DNA of 64,000 nt from Pseudomonas sp. FeN3W (lineage in GTDB: Bacteria; Pseudomonadota; Gammaproteobacteria; Pseudomonadales; Pseudomonadaceae), in contig CP136010.1 in the NCBI GenBank assembly GCA_030263805.2, positions 945,001 through 1,009,000 of the forward strand. Direction: 5' to 3'. This document shows, piece after piece, positions 1 to 9,064 of this stretch. Made by a program: the position numbers and the translations under genes. Positions within the stretch are counted from its first letter, which is position 1, and each line of letters opens with the position of its first letter. Under the pieces are notes generated by a model, which saw only the letters and a program-made list of their open reading frames with translations, did not search any database and was not told the origin of the DNA.

Positions 1-1218
1 TCAACGCGCCGGCTGCTCCTTGCGACCGTTCGCACCAGACAGCACCGGCGTCGGCTTGCGCAGGCCCAGCAGCAGATGAGCAGAGATGCCGAAGATCAGC
101 CCCCAGAATGCCGCCGACAGCCCGAGAAAGGACATTCCCGACGCGGTGACCAGGAAAGTGATCAACGCTGCCTCGCGATCAGCGGGCACCGCCATTGCCG
201 CGCTCAATGCGCCACCTATCGCCGCGAGCAGCGCCAGCCCGGCCAGCGCGGCGATCAATGCGGCAGGGAATGCGGTGAAGATCGAGACCAGCGTCGCCCC
301 GAAAATGCCCAGCAGCAGATAGAAGACGCCACCGGAAATCCCCGCGACGTAACGTTTGGACGGGTTCTCGTGGGACTCCCGGCCGGTACAGATCGCCGCC
401 GTGATCGCAGCCAGGTTCAGTCCGTGACAGCCGAACGGTGCCAGCAGTAGCGAAGCCAGTGCACTACTGCTGATTAGCGGGCTGGCCGGTGTGTCGTAGC
501 CGTCATTACGCAGGACCGCCATGCCGGGAACGAACTGTCCGGTCAACGCCACCATCACCAACGGGAAGGCGATATTGAGGATGACCTGCCAGCTGAAGTC
601 CGGGGTAATCCACACCGGCGTTGCCAACCCGATAACCAGTGCTTCGCTGCGTAGCTCACCCGAGGCAATGGTGATCGTCACACCGACGATCAGTACCGCG
701 AGCACTGCGTAGCGAGGCAAGGCACGCTTGAACAGCAGATAAGTGCCAAACATCGCCAGTACCAGCCAAGGCTGCTCCCTGACCGAGACGAACAGCCCGG
801 TGCCGAAACGGAACAGGATGCCGGCCAGCATGCCCGCAGCGATGGCGGCCGGCAGGCGATTGATGATCCGGTCGAACGCACCTGACAGGCCCACCAGCAG
901 TACCACCACGCTGGTGACGATGTAGGCGCCGACCGCCTCGTTCAGCGTGATGTCCGGCAACATGGTCACCAGCAGCGCCGAACCGGGCGCCGACCAAGCG
1001 ATGATGATGGGCACCCTGTAGCGCACGCTGAGCAGGATGCCGAGCACGCCGCTGCCGATGGAGATGGTCCACACCCATGACGAGAGCACGTCATGCGGCA
1101 TGCCACCGGCCTTGGCAGCCTGGAAGATGATCACCAGCGGACCGGCGTAGGAAATCACGGTCGCGATGAAGCCAGCGACCACGGCGGAGAGCGAGAAGTC
1201 TTTCATCAGAGCGTTCAT
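1..1218 (-). CDS. benE: Benzoate/proton symporter BenE
   Basis: Inner-membrane transporter of the BenE family, 405 residues, which imports benzoate. The protein is almost wholly hydrophobic, with about 12 predicted membrane segments and the family's short hydrophilic C-terminus. I start it at the ATG at 1218 because GAGG lies 6-9 bases upstream; a TTG 12 bases further out would add four residues and has no better ribosome site. The TGA stop falls exactly on base 1 of the window, so the gene is complete. It is the last visible gene of the ben-cat block and follows catA after about 120 bases. It gives a second uptake route beside BenK. A porin gene (benF) often follows in Pseudomonas but would lie outside the window. 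Confidence 0.93.
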   Translation of the reverse strand: MNALMKDFSLSAVVAGFIATVISYAGPLVIIFQAAKAGGMPHDVLSSWVWTISIGSGVLGILLSVRYRVPIIIAWSAPGSALLVTMLPDITLNEAVGAYIVTSVVVLLVGLSGAFDRIINRLPAAIAAGMLAGILFRFGTGLFVSVREQPWLVLAMFGTYLLFKRALPRYAVLAVLIVGVTITIASGELRSEALVIGLATPVWITPDFSWQVILNIAFPLVMVALTGQFVPGMAVLRNDGYDTPASPLISSSALASLLLAPFGCHGLNLAAITAAICTGRESHENPSKRYVAGISGGVFYLLLGIFGATLVSIFTAFPAALIAALAGLALLAAIGGALSAAMAVPADREAALITFLVTASGMSFLGLSAAFWGLIFGISAHLLLGLRKPTPVLSGANGRKEQPAR

Positions 1219-1339
1219 GTCGCCTCGCAAGACAGGCCTGGCGATCCGTGGTCTTGGCCCGGATCACTCTTGTTATGAATGTAGCGGCTGCACTACCGGT
1301 GCAGCGCGGTGCCCGGGCACGCGCGGACGCCGCGGCCTA

Positions 1340-2278
1340 TCAGGCTTGCTGCAGCGCGCGCGGACGCTTGCTGCGCTGCTCGGCTTGCGGAGCCGGCGCC
1401 TGCTGCAGCTGGAAGTCGAAATCCACTTCGGCAAAACGCCCCTGCACGCCCCGTGCACGCACGGCTTCGGCATCGTCGATAAAGCGAATGTCACCGATCA
1501 GGCCGTCGCGCGTGGCGTAGGCGAAGTCGTCCCAGAGGTACTTGTCGCCGGCCAGGTTGATCTGCGTCGTCAGGTGGCGATGACCGGGCGCAGAGATGAA
1601 GAAATGAATGTGCGCCGGCCGCTGGCCGTGGCGGCCGAGCTTGTCCAGCACTTCCTGAGTCGGGCCGTCAGGCGAGCAACCGTAGCCGGACGGCACGATG
1701 CTGCGCGCGCGGTAGTAGCCGTTCTGGTCGGTGACGATGCGGCGACGCAAGTTGTAGTCGGACTGGCTCTTGTCGAAGTAGGAATAGTTGCCCTTGGTGT
1801 TGGCGTGCCACAGGTCGACTACCGCACCGGCAAGTGGCTTGCCGTCCGGACCGGTGACGCGGCCCTGCAGGAACATCGTCGTGGCGACGCCCTCCTCGCT
1901 GCCATCGTCCATGCGTGCTTCACCTTCAGCGATCGGAGCGCCAGCGACGTAAAGCGGCCCTTCGATGGTGCGCGGTGTGCCGCCAGTCAGGCCCTGCTGT
2001 TCGTCCTTGGCATCCTCCAGCAGATCGAGAAAATGCTCCAGGCCGAGACCCGCGACCAACAGCCCTGCCTCGTGGCGGCCGCCCAGACGATTCAGGTAGT
2101 CCACCGCTTTCCAGAATTCATCCTGGGTGATTTCCAGATCCTCGATGATCTTCGCAGTGTCGACCAGGATGCGGTTGACCACCGTCTTCATACGGCTGTT
2201 GCCTTCGTCGTTATTGAAGCCGCTGGCTTCCTTGAAGAACTGCTGGATTTCAGGGCAGTGGGAGATTTTCACAGTCAT
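1340..2278 (-). CDS. catA: Catechol 1,2-dioxygenase
   Basis: Intradiol ring-cleavage dioxygenase, 312 residues, converting catechol and O2 to cis,cis-muconate in the cytoplasm. An N-terminal helical dimerisation/linker domain (about 1-110) precedes the beta-sandwich catalytic domain. The four non-haem Fe(III) ligands are visible: Tyr165 (GNYSYFD), Tyr199 (PSGYG), His223 and His225 (RPAHIHFF). The C-terminal tail is rich in Gln, Ala and basic residues beyond about 290 and is probably flexible. Length matches the family (about 300-312). It is third in a catB-catC-catA run and separated from catC by 70 bases that contain a 7-bp hairpin. A GAGG lies about 9-12 bases before the ATG. Confidence 0.97.
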   Translation of the reverse strand: MTVKISHCPEIQQFFKEASGFNNDEGNSRMKTVVNRILVDTAKIIEDLEITQDEFWKAVDYLNRLGGRHEAGLLVAGLGLEHFLDLLEDAKDEQQGLTGGTPRTIEGPLYVAGAPIAEGEARMDDGSEEGVATTMFLQGRVTGPDGKPLAGAVVDLWHANTKGNYSYFDKSQSDYNLRRRIVTDQNGYYRARSIVPSGYGCSPDGPTQEVLDKLGRHGQRPAHIHFFISAPGHRHLTTQINLAGDKYLWDDFAYATRDGLIGDIRFIDDAEAVRARGVQGRFAEVDFDFQLQQAPAPQAEQRSKRPRALQQA

Positions 2279-2317
2279 GGCTCAGGCCTCGTCTTGTAGT
2301 TGTGGTGACGCGGTAGC

Positions 2318-2337
2318 TGGCCGGCGCATTCCGGCCA
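2318..2337. other. Hairpin between catC and catA
   Basis: A perfect 7-bp stem (TGGCCGG / CCGGCCA) with a six-base loop lies in the 70-base gap between catC and catA. There is no T-tract, so it does not look like a factor-independent terminator. It could stabilise or segment the catBCA message. Function is inference. Confidence 0.5.
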
Positions 2338-2348
2338 TTGAAACTCGA

Positions 2349-2639
2349 TCAGCGGTCGTCTTCACGAATCGACGACGGGTGCCGGCACAGCGCGTTGACC
2401 TCGATCTCCATGTAGGGGAAAAGCGGTAGCTGCATCAGGGTGTCGTGCAGTTCCTGCACGCTGGCCACATCGAACACGCTGTAGTTGGCGTACTGCCCGG
2501 CGATACGCCAGAGGTGGCGCCACTTGCCCTCGCGCATCAGGCTTTGCGCCAGTTCCTTCTCGTCTGCCTTGAGCTTGGCTGCCTTTGCCGGGTCCATATC
2601 AACGGGCAGTTTTACGATCATCTTTACGTGGAACAGCAT
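2349..2639 (-). CDS. catC: Muconolactone delta-isomerase
   Basis: Small decameric enzyme, 96 residues, that isomerises muconolactone to 3-oxoadipate enol-lactone. The start MLFHVKMIVKLP and the end motif LPLFPYMEIEV are typical of CatC, and family length is about 96. The ATG at 2639 is chosen because GGAGG lies 9-13 bases upstream; an in-frame start five codons earlier overlaps that ribosome site. It begins 15 bases after the catB stop, so it is almost certainly translated from the same message. Confidence 0.96.
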   Translation of the reverse strand: MLFHVKMIVKLPVDMDPAKAAKLKADEKELAQSLMREGKWRHLWRIAGQYANYSVFDVASVQELHDTLMQLPLFPYMEIEVNALCRHPSSIREDDR

Positions 2640-2654
2640 CTTTCCAACCTCCAT

Positions 2655-3776
2655 TTACTGACGGGCAAAGAACGCCAGGCGCTCTTCATCGAGGGTCAGG
2701 CCGAGGCCCGGCGTGCGCGGCACTTGCAGCTGGAAGTCGCGGTAAACCGGCGCTTCGGTGACGATTTCTTCGGTGAGCAGCAGCGGGCCGAACAGCTCGG
2801 TGGCCCAGGTCAGCTTGTTGAGGGTGACGAAGGCGTGCGCCGAGGCCAGGGTGCCGACCGAGCCTTCGAGCATGGTGCCGCCGTACAGCGCAATACCTGC
2901 CGCTTCGGCGATCTGCGCGGTGCGCAGCACGGCACGCGGACCGCCGTTCTTGGCGATCTTCAGGGCGAAGATGCTGGCCGCGCCGTCGGCGGCCAGGCTG
3001 AAGGCGTCCTCGACGCTCTCGATGGACTCGTCGGCCATGATCGGCGCCGGGCTGCGCTGATTCAGGCGCACCTGCCCGCCACGGTTGATCCGCGAGATGG
3101 GCTGTTCGATCAGGTCGATGCCGTTGTCGCCGAGGATGCGGCAGGCGCGCAGGGCCACCGATTCGTCCCACGCCTGATTGACGTCGACGCGCACGCTGGC
3201 ACGCTCGCCAAGGGCCTGCTTGATGGCGATGACGTGCTTGAGGTCGGCGTTCACCTCGCCGGCGCCGATCTTCAGCTTGAAGATACGGTGGCGGCGGATG
3301 TCGAGCATGCGCTCGGCCTCTTCGATGTCTTTCGCCGTGTTGCCGCTGGCCAGCGTCCAGGCGACTTCCAGGCTGTCACGCACGCGACCGCCGAGCAGCT
3401 CGCTGACCGGCAGCCCGAGGCGCTTGCCCTGAGCGTCCAGCAGTGCGCTTTCCAGACCAGACTTGGCGAAGGTGTTGCCCTTGGTCGCCCTGTCCAGGCG
3501 CAGCATGGCCGCGTTGATATTCGCCGCATCCTGCCCCACCAGCAGCGGGCCGAGGTGGCTATCGATGTTCTGCTTGATGCTCTCCGGGCTCTCGTTGCCG
3601 TAAGCCAGGCCGCCGATGGTGGTGGCCTCGCCAATGCCTTCTATGCCATCGCTGCACCGCACGCGGATGATCACCAGCGTCTGCTGCTGCATGGTGTGCA
3701 TCGCCAGCTTGTGCGGGCGGATGGTCGGCAGGTCGACGACGATTGCCTGGATACGTTCGATCAGGATGGGGCTCAT
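2655..3776 (-). CDS. catB: Muconate cycloisomerase I
   Basis: Enolase-superfamily enzyme, 373 residues from the ATG at 3776, which lactonises cis,cis-muconate to muconolactone. Catalytic residues sit at canonical CatB positions: Lys167/Lys169 in FKLKIG, metal ligands Asp198 (VDVNQ), Glu224 (IEQP) and Asp249 (MADES), Lys273 (KIAKNGG) and a Glu in TMLEGS near 304. GGAA lies 7-10 bases before the ATG. A GTG 33 bases upstream overlaps the benK stop (GTGA) and would give 384 residues; it may matter for translational coupling, but homology favours the shorter form. It follows benK directly, tying the cat genes to the ben operon. Confidence 0.95.
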   Translation of the reverse strand: MSPILIERIQAIVVDLPTIRPHKLAMHTMQQQTLVIIRVRCSDGIEGIGEATTIGGLAYGNESPESIKQNIDSHLGPLLVGQDAANINAAMLRLDRATKGNTFAKSGLESALLDAQGKRLGLPVSELLGGRVRDSLEVAWTLASGNTAKDIEEAERMLDIRRHRIFKLKIGAGEVNADLKHVIAIKQALGERASVRVDVNQAWDESVALRACRILGDNGIDLIEQPISRINRGGQVRLNQRSPAPIMADESIESVEDAFSLAADGAASIFALKIAKNGGPRAVLRTAQIAEAAGIALYGGTMLEGSVGTLASAHAFVTLNKLTWATELFGPLLLTEEIVTEAPVYRDFQLQVPRTPGLGLTLDEERLAFFARQ

Positions 3777-3805
3777 AGCGTTTTCCGAATTACCAGTGTC
3801 AGGGT

Positions 3806-5149
3806 TCACGCCTTGGCCGCCGATAGCACGACTGGTGCGGCTTCCGGGCTGCGCTTGCTGGAGATGGCGAAGGCGGCCATGGCCAGGGCGGCGATGACGC
3901 CCGGGACGGCGAAGGCGATGAAGTTGAGTTGCAGCGGCAGGTTGATGCCCAGCAGCGCACCACCCAGCAGCGGGCCGACGATGGCGCCGTTGCGACCGAT
4001 GCCCGAGGCCCAGCCGAGACCGGTGGAGCGGATCGACAGGCCATAGAACTGCGCCGCGGTCGCGTACAGCAGGATCTGCGTGCCGATCACGGTGGCGCCG
4101 GCGATGAAGATCAGCGTGTAGAGCACGGGCATCGGCGTCTTGAAGCCCAACAGGCTGATGGAGGCCACCGACACGGCGAAGAAAATCACCACCACCTTGG
4201 ACAGGTTGTAGCGATCACCCAGCCAACCGCCGAGGATGGCACCGGCCATGCCGCCGAAGTTCAGCGCGAGCAGGAACGATAGGCTCGAACCCAGGCTATA
4301 GCCGGCGTTGGCCATCAGCTTCGGCAACCAGGAGCCCAGCGCGTAGACCATCAGCAGACAGCAAAAGAATGCCAGCCACAGGGAGAAGGTGCGCACGCCA
4401 CGGCCTTCGCGGAACAGCTCCAGCACCGAGGCGCCCTTGCCCTTCACATCGGTCATCACCAGTTCATCGGCTGCGCTCAGTTGGCGGCTCGGATCAACCT
4501 TGTTCAGCAGCGCTCGGGCCTGCTCGCCGCGACCCTGGCGGACCAGGAAGCCGACCGATTCGGGCAAGTACCAGAGAATCACCGGCAACAGCAGCAGCGG
4601 CACCGCAGCGGCGAAGAACATCGCTTCCCAGCCGAAGCGCGGCAGCATATAAATCCCGAGGCCCGCCGAGAGCATGCCGCCCAGCGAGTAGCCGCTGAAC
4701 ATGACGGCCACCAGCGTGCTGCGCAGTTTCTTCGGCGCGTATTCATTCATCAGCGCCACCACATTGGGCATCAACCCGCCGCAGCCGAGGCCAGCGAGAA
4801 AGCGGAAGATGCCGAATTCGGTGGGCGTGCTGGCGAAACCGTTGAGCACGGTGGCGCCGCTGAACAGCACGAAGCAGATGGCGATGCCTTTCTTGCGGCC
4901 GATGCGGTCGGCCAGGGTGCCGAACACCAGCGCGCCGAACATCATGCCGAACAGCGCGTAACTGCCCAGCGCACCGGCCTCGAGCGGGCTCAGCCCCCAT
5001 TCCTTCATGATCACCGGCAGCACCACGCCATAGATGAACAGGTCGTAGCCGTCGAAGATCAGCAGCAGTGCGCAGAGGCACACGACGAGCCAGTGAAAGC
5101 GGCCGAAGCGCGCGTTATCGATGATTTCGTGAACATCTACTTTTCGCAT
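3806..5149 (-). CDS. benK: Benzoate MFS transporter BenK
   Basis: Major facilitator of the aromatic acid:H+ symporter (AAHS) family, 447 residues, importing benzoate across the inner membrane. Twelve hydrophobic segments are visible. The TM1 motif DGYDLFIYG carries the Asp residue needed for transport in PcaK relatives, and the loop motif DRIGRKKG lies between TM2 and TM3. A central cytoplasmic loop lies around residues 200-240. It sits between benD and catB, about 105 bases downstream of benD, and its stop overlaps a possible GTG start for catB. Only a weak GAGAG ribosome site is seen upstream. Confidence 0.93.
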   Translation of the reverse strand: MRKVDVHEIIDNARFGRFHWLVVCLCALLLIFDGYDLFIYGVVLPVIMKEWGLSPLEAGALGSYALFGMMFGALVFGTLADRIGRKKGIAICFVLFSGATVLNGFASTPTEFGIFRFLAGLGCGGLMPNVVALMNEYAPKKLRSTLVAVMFSGYSLGGMLSAGLGIYMLPRFGWEAMFFAAAVPLLLLPVILWYLPESVGFLVRQGRGEQARALLNKVDPSRQLSAADELVMTDVKGKGASVLELFREGRGVRTFSLWLAFFCCLLMVYALGSWLPKLMANAGYSLGSSLSFLLALNFGGMAGAILGGWLGDRYNLSKVVVIFFAVSVASISLLGFKTPMPVLYTLIFIAGATVIGTQILLYATAAQFYGLSIRSTGLGWASGIGRNGAIVGPLLGGALLGINLPLQLNFIAFAVPGVIAALAMAAFAISSKRSPEAAPVVLSAAKA

Positions 5150-5254
5150 GGCAAGACTCTCTATTGTTTTTGTTAGTCGCGGGTCGGCCGCGGCGGTGAG
5201 TCACCGCGCCGCCGATGTGCCTTGGCGTCGTCCGGTCAGGCCGGTCTACGTGAT

Positions 5255-6034
5255 TCAGCCGATATCGCCACCACCGACCGGCAGGGTCACGCCGGTGATG
5301 TAGGACGCATCGTCCGAGGCGAGGAAAAGGATGGCGCCGGCCTGTTCGTCGATCGTCCCGTAGCGTTTCATCAGGGTTGAGTCGACGGTCTGATCGACGA
5401 TCTGCTGGAACCAGATCTTTTCCTGTTCACTCTGCTCCGCAGCGTTGCGCGGGATGCGCCGCGGCGGCGCTTCGGTACCGCCTGGTGCGGTGGCGTTGAT
5501 GCGGATGCCGCGCTGGGCGTTCTCGAACGCCAGGCAGGCAGTCAGCGCGTTAACGCCGCCCTTGGCCGCGCCGTAGGGCACGCGATTCACGCTGCGCGTG
5601 GCAATAGACGACACGTTGACGATGGAGCCGACACCTTGCTCCAGCATGTGTGGCAGCGCGGCATGGCAGCACCACAGCGTGGGGAACAGCGAACGGCGCA
5701 CTTCGGCCTCGATCTCGTGTTCCTGGTAATGCTCGAAGGGCTTTGCCCAGATGGTGCCGCCGACGTTGTTGACGAGGATGTCGAGGCGGCCGAACCGCTC
5801 CTTCGCCGCATCCATGACACGATGGCAGTCGGCAAACTGCTCGAGATCGGCGGTCAGCGTCAGCACCTCGACGCCCTTCGCCCCCAGCTCATCGGCCAGT
5901 TCGTGGACGAGCTCGGAACGGTCGACCAGAATCAGCCGCCCCCCCTCTTCGCCCATGCGTTCGGCCACGCGGCGGCCGATGCCCTGGGCCGCACCGGTAA
6001 TCACGGCGACCTTGTTCTGAAAACGTGTGTTCAT
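5255..6034 (-). CDS. benD: Benzoate cis-diol dehydrogenase
   Basis: Short-chain dehydrogenase/reductase, 259 residues. It oxidises 1,6-dihydroxycyclohexa-2,4-diene-1-carboxylate with NAD+, releasing CO2 and catechol. The Rossmann motif TGAAQGIG is at 13-20, NNVGG near 88-92, and the catalytic triad is Ser141/142, Tyr153 and Lys157 (YGAAK). AGAGGT precedes the ATG at a suitable distance. It lies 72 bases after benC in the operon and supplies the substrate for CatA. Confidence 0.96.
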   Translation of the reverse strand: MNTRFQNKVAVITGAAQGIGRRVAERMGEEGGRLILVDRSELVHELADELGAKGVEVLTLTADLEQFADCHRVMDAAKERFGRLDILVNNVGGTIWAKPFEHYQEHEIEAEVRRSLFPTLWCCHAALPHMLEQGVGSIVNVSSIATRSVNRVPYGAAKGGVNALTACLAFENAQRGIRINATAPGGTEAPPRRIPRNAAEQSEQEKIWFQQIVDQTVDSTLMKRYGTIDEQAGAILFLASDDASYITGVTLPVGGGDIG

Positions 6035-6106
6035 CTACCCAACCTCTGAAATGGCGAGGGATTCGGTGGGCAATGCGGCGCAGTTGCCCACCCTACGGCT
6101 GGCTGA

Positions 6107-7117
6107 TCAGGCGCTGGCGGCGAACTTCTCGTAGTAGAAGTTCGCCGGCTCCAACCCTTGCTCGCGGATGAACCCGCTGACCGCCTCGACCATCGGCGGC
6201 GGGCCGCAGAGGTAGATATCTACTTCACCATCATTCAAATGCCTGGGCTCGATGTGCTGGGTCACGTAGCCCTTCTGTGGATAGGCGCTGGCCGGGCTGG
6301 CGACGCAGGCGCTGTAAGTGAAGTTGGGAATGCGCGCAGCGAAGGCCTCGAGCTTGTCCATCTCCACCAGGTCGTGGTCGTGGGTGACACCGTAGATGAG
6401 GTGCAGCGGGTGCTCGCTGCCGTGCTCGGCGATCTTCTCCAGCATCGCCGTGAACGGCGCCAGGCCGGTGCCGCCGGCCAGCAACAGCAGCGGCCGCTTG
6501 ATCTCGCGCAGGTAAAAAGCACCCAGAGGACCGGCCAGATTGACGCTGTCACCGGCCTTGGCGAGGTTGGTCAGGAAGCTGCTCATCAACCCGCCCGGCA
6601 CGTTGCGGATCAGGAAGCTGACCTCGCCGTCTTTCTGCAACGAGCTGAAGGAATAGGCGCGGGTCTGATCGCTGCCGGGCACCTGCAGGTTCACGTACTG
6701 CCCGGGCAGGAACGCCAGCTGGTTCAGCGACTCGCCCTTGATCGACAGCGCGATGGTGCTCTCCGACAGCTGGCGCACGTTGCTGATGGCAGCCTGGTAG
6801 TTGGCCTGCTGGGTCTTGCAGATGTCCGAGGCGGCCGGCACGCGAATTATGCAGTCGCTTTCGGCACGCATCTGGCAGGTCAATACATAGCCCTGCTCGG
6901 CTTCGGCTTCGCTCAGCGCGTCCTCGATGTATTCCTCGCCAAGGTCGTAGCGACCGCTTTCGGCGAAGCACTTGCAGGCCCCGCAGGCGCCATCCCGGCA
7001 ATCGAGTGGGACGTTAATGCCTTGGCGGTAGGCAGCGTCAGCGACGGTTTCACCGATGTTGGCGTCGATGAAACGGGTGACGCCGTCTTCGAAGTTCAAT
7101 GCGATCTTGTGAGTCAT
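6107..7117 (-). CDS. benC: Benzoate 1,2-dioxygenase reductase
   Basis: Electron-transfer component of benzoate dioxygenase, 336 residues. It passes electrons from NADH through FAD and a plant-type [2Fe-2S] cluster to the BenAB oxygenase. Cluster cysteines are Cys40, Cys45, Cys48 and Cys81. The ferredoxin domain is about 1-95, an FAD-binding domain (RAYSFSS) about 105-200, and an NAD-binding domain (GGTGLAPF, then YLCGPPPM) to the end. It starts 10 bases after the benB stop, and its GAGGG ribosome site overlaps that stop, suggesting coupled translation. Confidence 0.97.
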   Translation of the reverse strand: MTHKIALNFEDGVTRFIDANIGETVADAAYRQGINVPLDCRDGACGACKCFAESGRYDLGEEYIEDALSEAEAEQGYVLTCQMRAESDCIIRVPAASDICKTQQANYQAAISNVRQLSESTIALSIKGESLNQLAFLPGQYVNLQVPGSDQTRAYSFSSLQKDGEVSFLIRNVPGGLMSSFLTNLAKAGDSVNLAGPLGAFYLREIKRPLLLLAGGTGLAPFTAMLEKIAEHGSEHPLHLIYGVTHDHDLVEMDKLEAFAARIPNFTYSACVASPASAYPQKGYVTQHIEPRHLNDGEVDIYLCGPPPMVEAVSGFIREQGLEPANFYYEKFAASA

Positions 7118-7127
7118 GGCGGCGCCC

Positions 7128-7616
7128 TCAGAGGTGGTAAACGTCGATCATCTGGCGGATGTAGTCATTCTTCAGCACGACCTTCTTGGCCTTGATCAGC
7201 GGGTTCTCGCCGCGCGTATCGAGGGTGTAGAAGCTGGTGCCGTAGAAGTGGTCGACCGTCTTGTAGCGAAAGCTCATCGTGTGCCAGTTGAAGCGCAGCT
7301 TGCAGACACCGTCGGCCTGCTCGAGCAGCTCGAGGTTGCTGATGTTGTGACTCGTGCGAGTGTCCGGAATGGTCGCGCTGGAGCGCTCGGTGCGGATGCG
7401 GAATACCCGGTCTTCCAGGCCGCCGCGGTTGCCGTACCAGATCAACGAGATTTCACTCATCGGATCCTTGGTCAGCTGGTCGCGGTCATCCCAGGCCGGC
7501 ATCCAGAAGGTGGCGTCCGGCGCATAGAGTTCGAGCCAGGCATCCCAATCCTTGTCATCCAGATAGCGCGCTTCGCGGTAGAGGAAGTCGCGTGCGGCTT
7601 CGTAAGTCAGGCTCAT
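7128..7616 (-). CDS. benB: Benzoate 1,2-dioxygenase small (beta) subunit
   Basis: Structural beta subunit of the Rieske oxygenase, 162 residues, of the SnoaL/NTF2-like fold class of ring-hydroxylating dioxygenase beta chains. It carries no metal ligands and forms the alpha3-beta3 complex with BenA. Its ATG abuts the benA TAA (TAAATG), and GGAGGG sits inside the last benA codons, so translation is tightly coupled and subunit stoichiometry is likely controlled this way. Confidence 0.96.
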   Translation of the reverse strand: MSLTYEAARDFLYREARYLDDKDWDAWLELYAPDATFWMPAWDDRDQLTKDPMSEISLIWYGNRGGLEDRVFRIRTERSSATIPDTRTSHNISNLELLEQADGVCKLRFNWHTMSFRYKTVDHFYGTSFYTLDTRGENPLIKAKKVVLKNDYIRQMIDVYHL

Positions 7617-8978
7617 TTACGCGCCCTCCACATGGATCAGTTGATCCTGCTCTTGCTGCACCGCCTTGATCATCTGCTGCTGCCAGTAGTGGTGCTGCAG
7701 CACGAACAGGCCTTCATCCTCGGTGCGCGCGCCGCTCATCAGCGGATGCAGGTCGACCTCCTGCGCGCCCTCGTCGGCGCCGTCGATCCAGTGCTTGGCC
7801 CCGCGGGACATGTCGTTCCATTCCATCGCACGGCCGGCGAAGCCCTGCTGGCAGGCGCGGAACTCTTCGAGGTCATCCGGCGTGGCCATGCCGCTGACGT
7901 TGAAGAAGTCTTCGTACTGGCGGATGCGACGGGCGCGGGCTTCGGCACTCTCACCCTTGGGCGCGATGCAATAGATGGTGACTTCGGTCTTGTCCACGGA
8001 CAGCGGTTTGGCGATGCGCAACTGCGAGCCGAACTGGTCCATCAGGTACAGGTTCGGGTAGAGGCAGAGGTTGCGCGAGTTCTCGATCATCCAGTCGGTG
8101 CGTGCCTGGCCGAACTCGGCGATCATCTCGTCGCGGCGGGCGTACAGCGGGCGGTCTTCCGGGTTATCCCAGCGGGTCCAGAGCAGTAGATGGCCGTTCT
8201 CGAAGGAGTAGAAACCACCGCCCTTCTTGCCCCAGCCGCCGGCGCTCATCGCACGGATATCGTCTCCCGCCTCCTTGAGCTTGCGCTGCTGCTGGGTGGC
8301 GGCGTAGTTCCAATGCACGGCGGTGACGTGGTAGCCATCGGCGCCGTTCTCGGCCTGCAGCTTCCAGTTACCTTCATAGACATAGGTGGAGGAACCGCGC
8401 AGGACCTCGATGCCTTCCGGCGACTGGTCGACCACCATGTCGATGATCTTCTTCGACTCGCCGAGAAACTCCTCCAGCGGCGCGACATCCTCACGCAGGC
8501 TGCCGAACAGGAAGCCGCGATAGGACTCGAAGCGCGCGACCTTCTTCAGGTCATGCGAGCCGTCGCAGTTGAAGCTGTCCGGGTAGCCGGCTTCCTTGGG
8601 ATCCTTGACCTTGAGCAGCTTGCCCGAGTTATTGAAGGTCCAGCCGTGGAATGGGCAGGTATAGGTCGCCTTGTTACCGCTCTTGAAGCGGCAGAGCATG
8701 GCGCCGCGATGGCTGCAAGCATTGATGAAGGCGTTGAGTTCGCCATCCTTGTTGCGGGCGATGAAGATTGGCTGACGACCCATCTGGGTGGTGTAGTAGT
8801 CGTTCTTCTCGGGGATCTGGCTTTCGTGAGCGAGGTACAGCCAGTTGCCCTCGAAGATGTGTTTCATCTCCAGATCGAACAACCGAGGATCGGTGAACAT
8901 TTCGCGCTTGCAGCGAAAGACGCCCTTCTCTTTATCTTCTTCTAGCAGCGAATCAAGGTAGTCGAATCCCAGGGACAT
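7617..8978 (-). CDS. benA: Benzoate 1,2-dioxygenase large (alpha) subunit
   Basis: Catalytic subunit of the ring-hydroxylating dioxygenase, 453 residues, which inserts O2 into benzoate to give the cis-diol. Rieske [2Fe-2S] ligands are Cys88, His90, Cys108 and His111. The mononuclear Fe(II) site has His217 and His222 (DGYHVTAVHW), with a downstream Asp in the YLMD region. I start at MSLGF (8978): GGAGG lies 9-13 bases upstream, and an in-frame ATG 15 bases earlier overlaps that ribosome site. It is the first gene of the operon. The promoter with two BenR sites is immediately upstream. Confidence 0.97.
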   Translation of the reverse strand: MSLGFDYLDSLLEEDKEKGVFRCKREMFTDPRLFDLEMKHIFEGNWLYLAHESQIPEKNDYYTTQMGRQPIFIARNKDGELNAFINACSHRGAMLCRFKSGNKATYTCPFHGWTFNNSGKLLKVKDPKEAGYPDSFNCDGSHDLKKVARFESYRGFLFGSLREDVAPLEEFLGESKKIIDMVVDQSPEGIEVLRGSSTYVYEGNWKLQAENGADGYHVTAVHWNYAATQQQRKLKEAGDDIRAMSAGGWGKKGGGFYSFENGHLLLWTRWDNPEDRPLYARRDEMIAEFGQARTDWMIENSRNLCLYPNLYLMDQFGSQLRIAKPLSVDKTEVTIYCIAPKGESAEARARRIRQYEDFFNVSGMATPDDLEEFRACQQGFAGRAMEWNDMSRGAKHWIDGADEGAQEVDLHPLMSGARTEDEGLFVLQHHYWQQQMIKAVQQEQDQLIHVEGA

Positions 8979-9042
8979 GGCCGGGGCCTCCATTGTTATT
9001 GTTTCTACGTGATGAAGGCTACGGCGTGGGGAACGGGATCAA

Positions 9043-9057
9043 TATCCGATTTCTGCA
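9043..9057 (-). promoter_or_regulatory. Proximal BenR half-site pair
   Basis: TGCA-GAAATC-GGATA on the minus strand matches the XylS/BenR consensus TGCA-N6-GGNTA perfectly. It is placed to overlap the -35 region and contact RNA polymerase. Confidence 0.85.
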
Positions 9058-9064
9058 GGACCTC

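Noticed and set aside
2445..4046. 533-residue plus-strand frame opposite catC/catB
   Set aside because: Shadow of high-GC minus-strand genes; no ribosome site and no recognisable protein.
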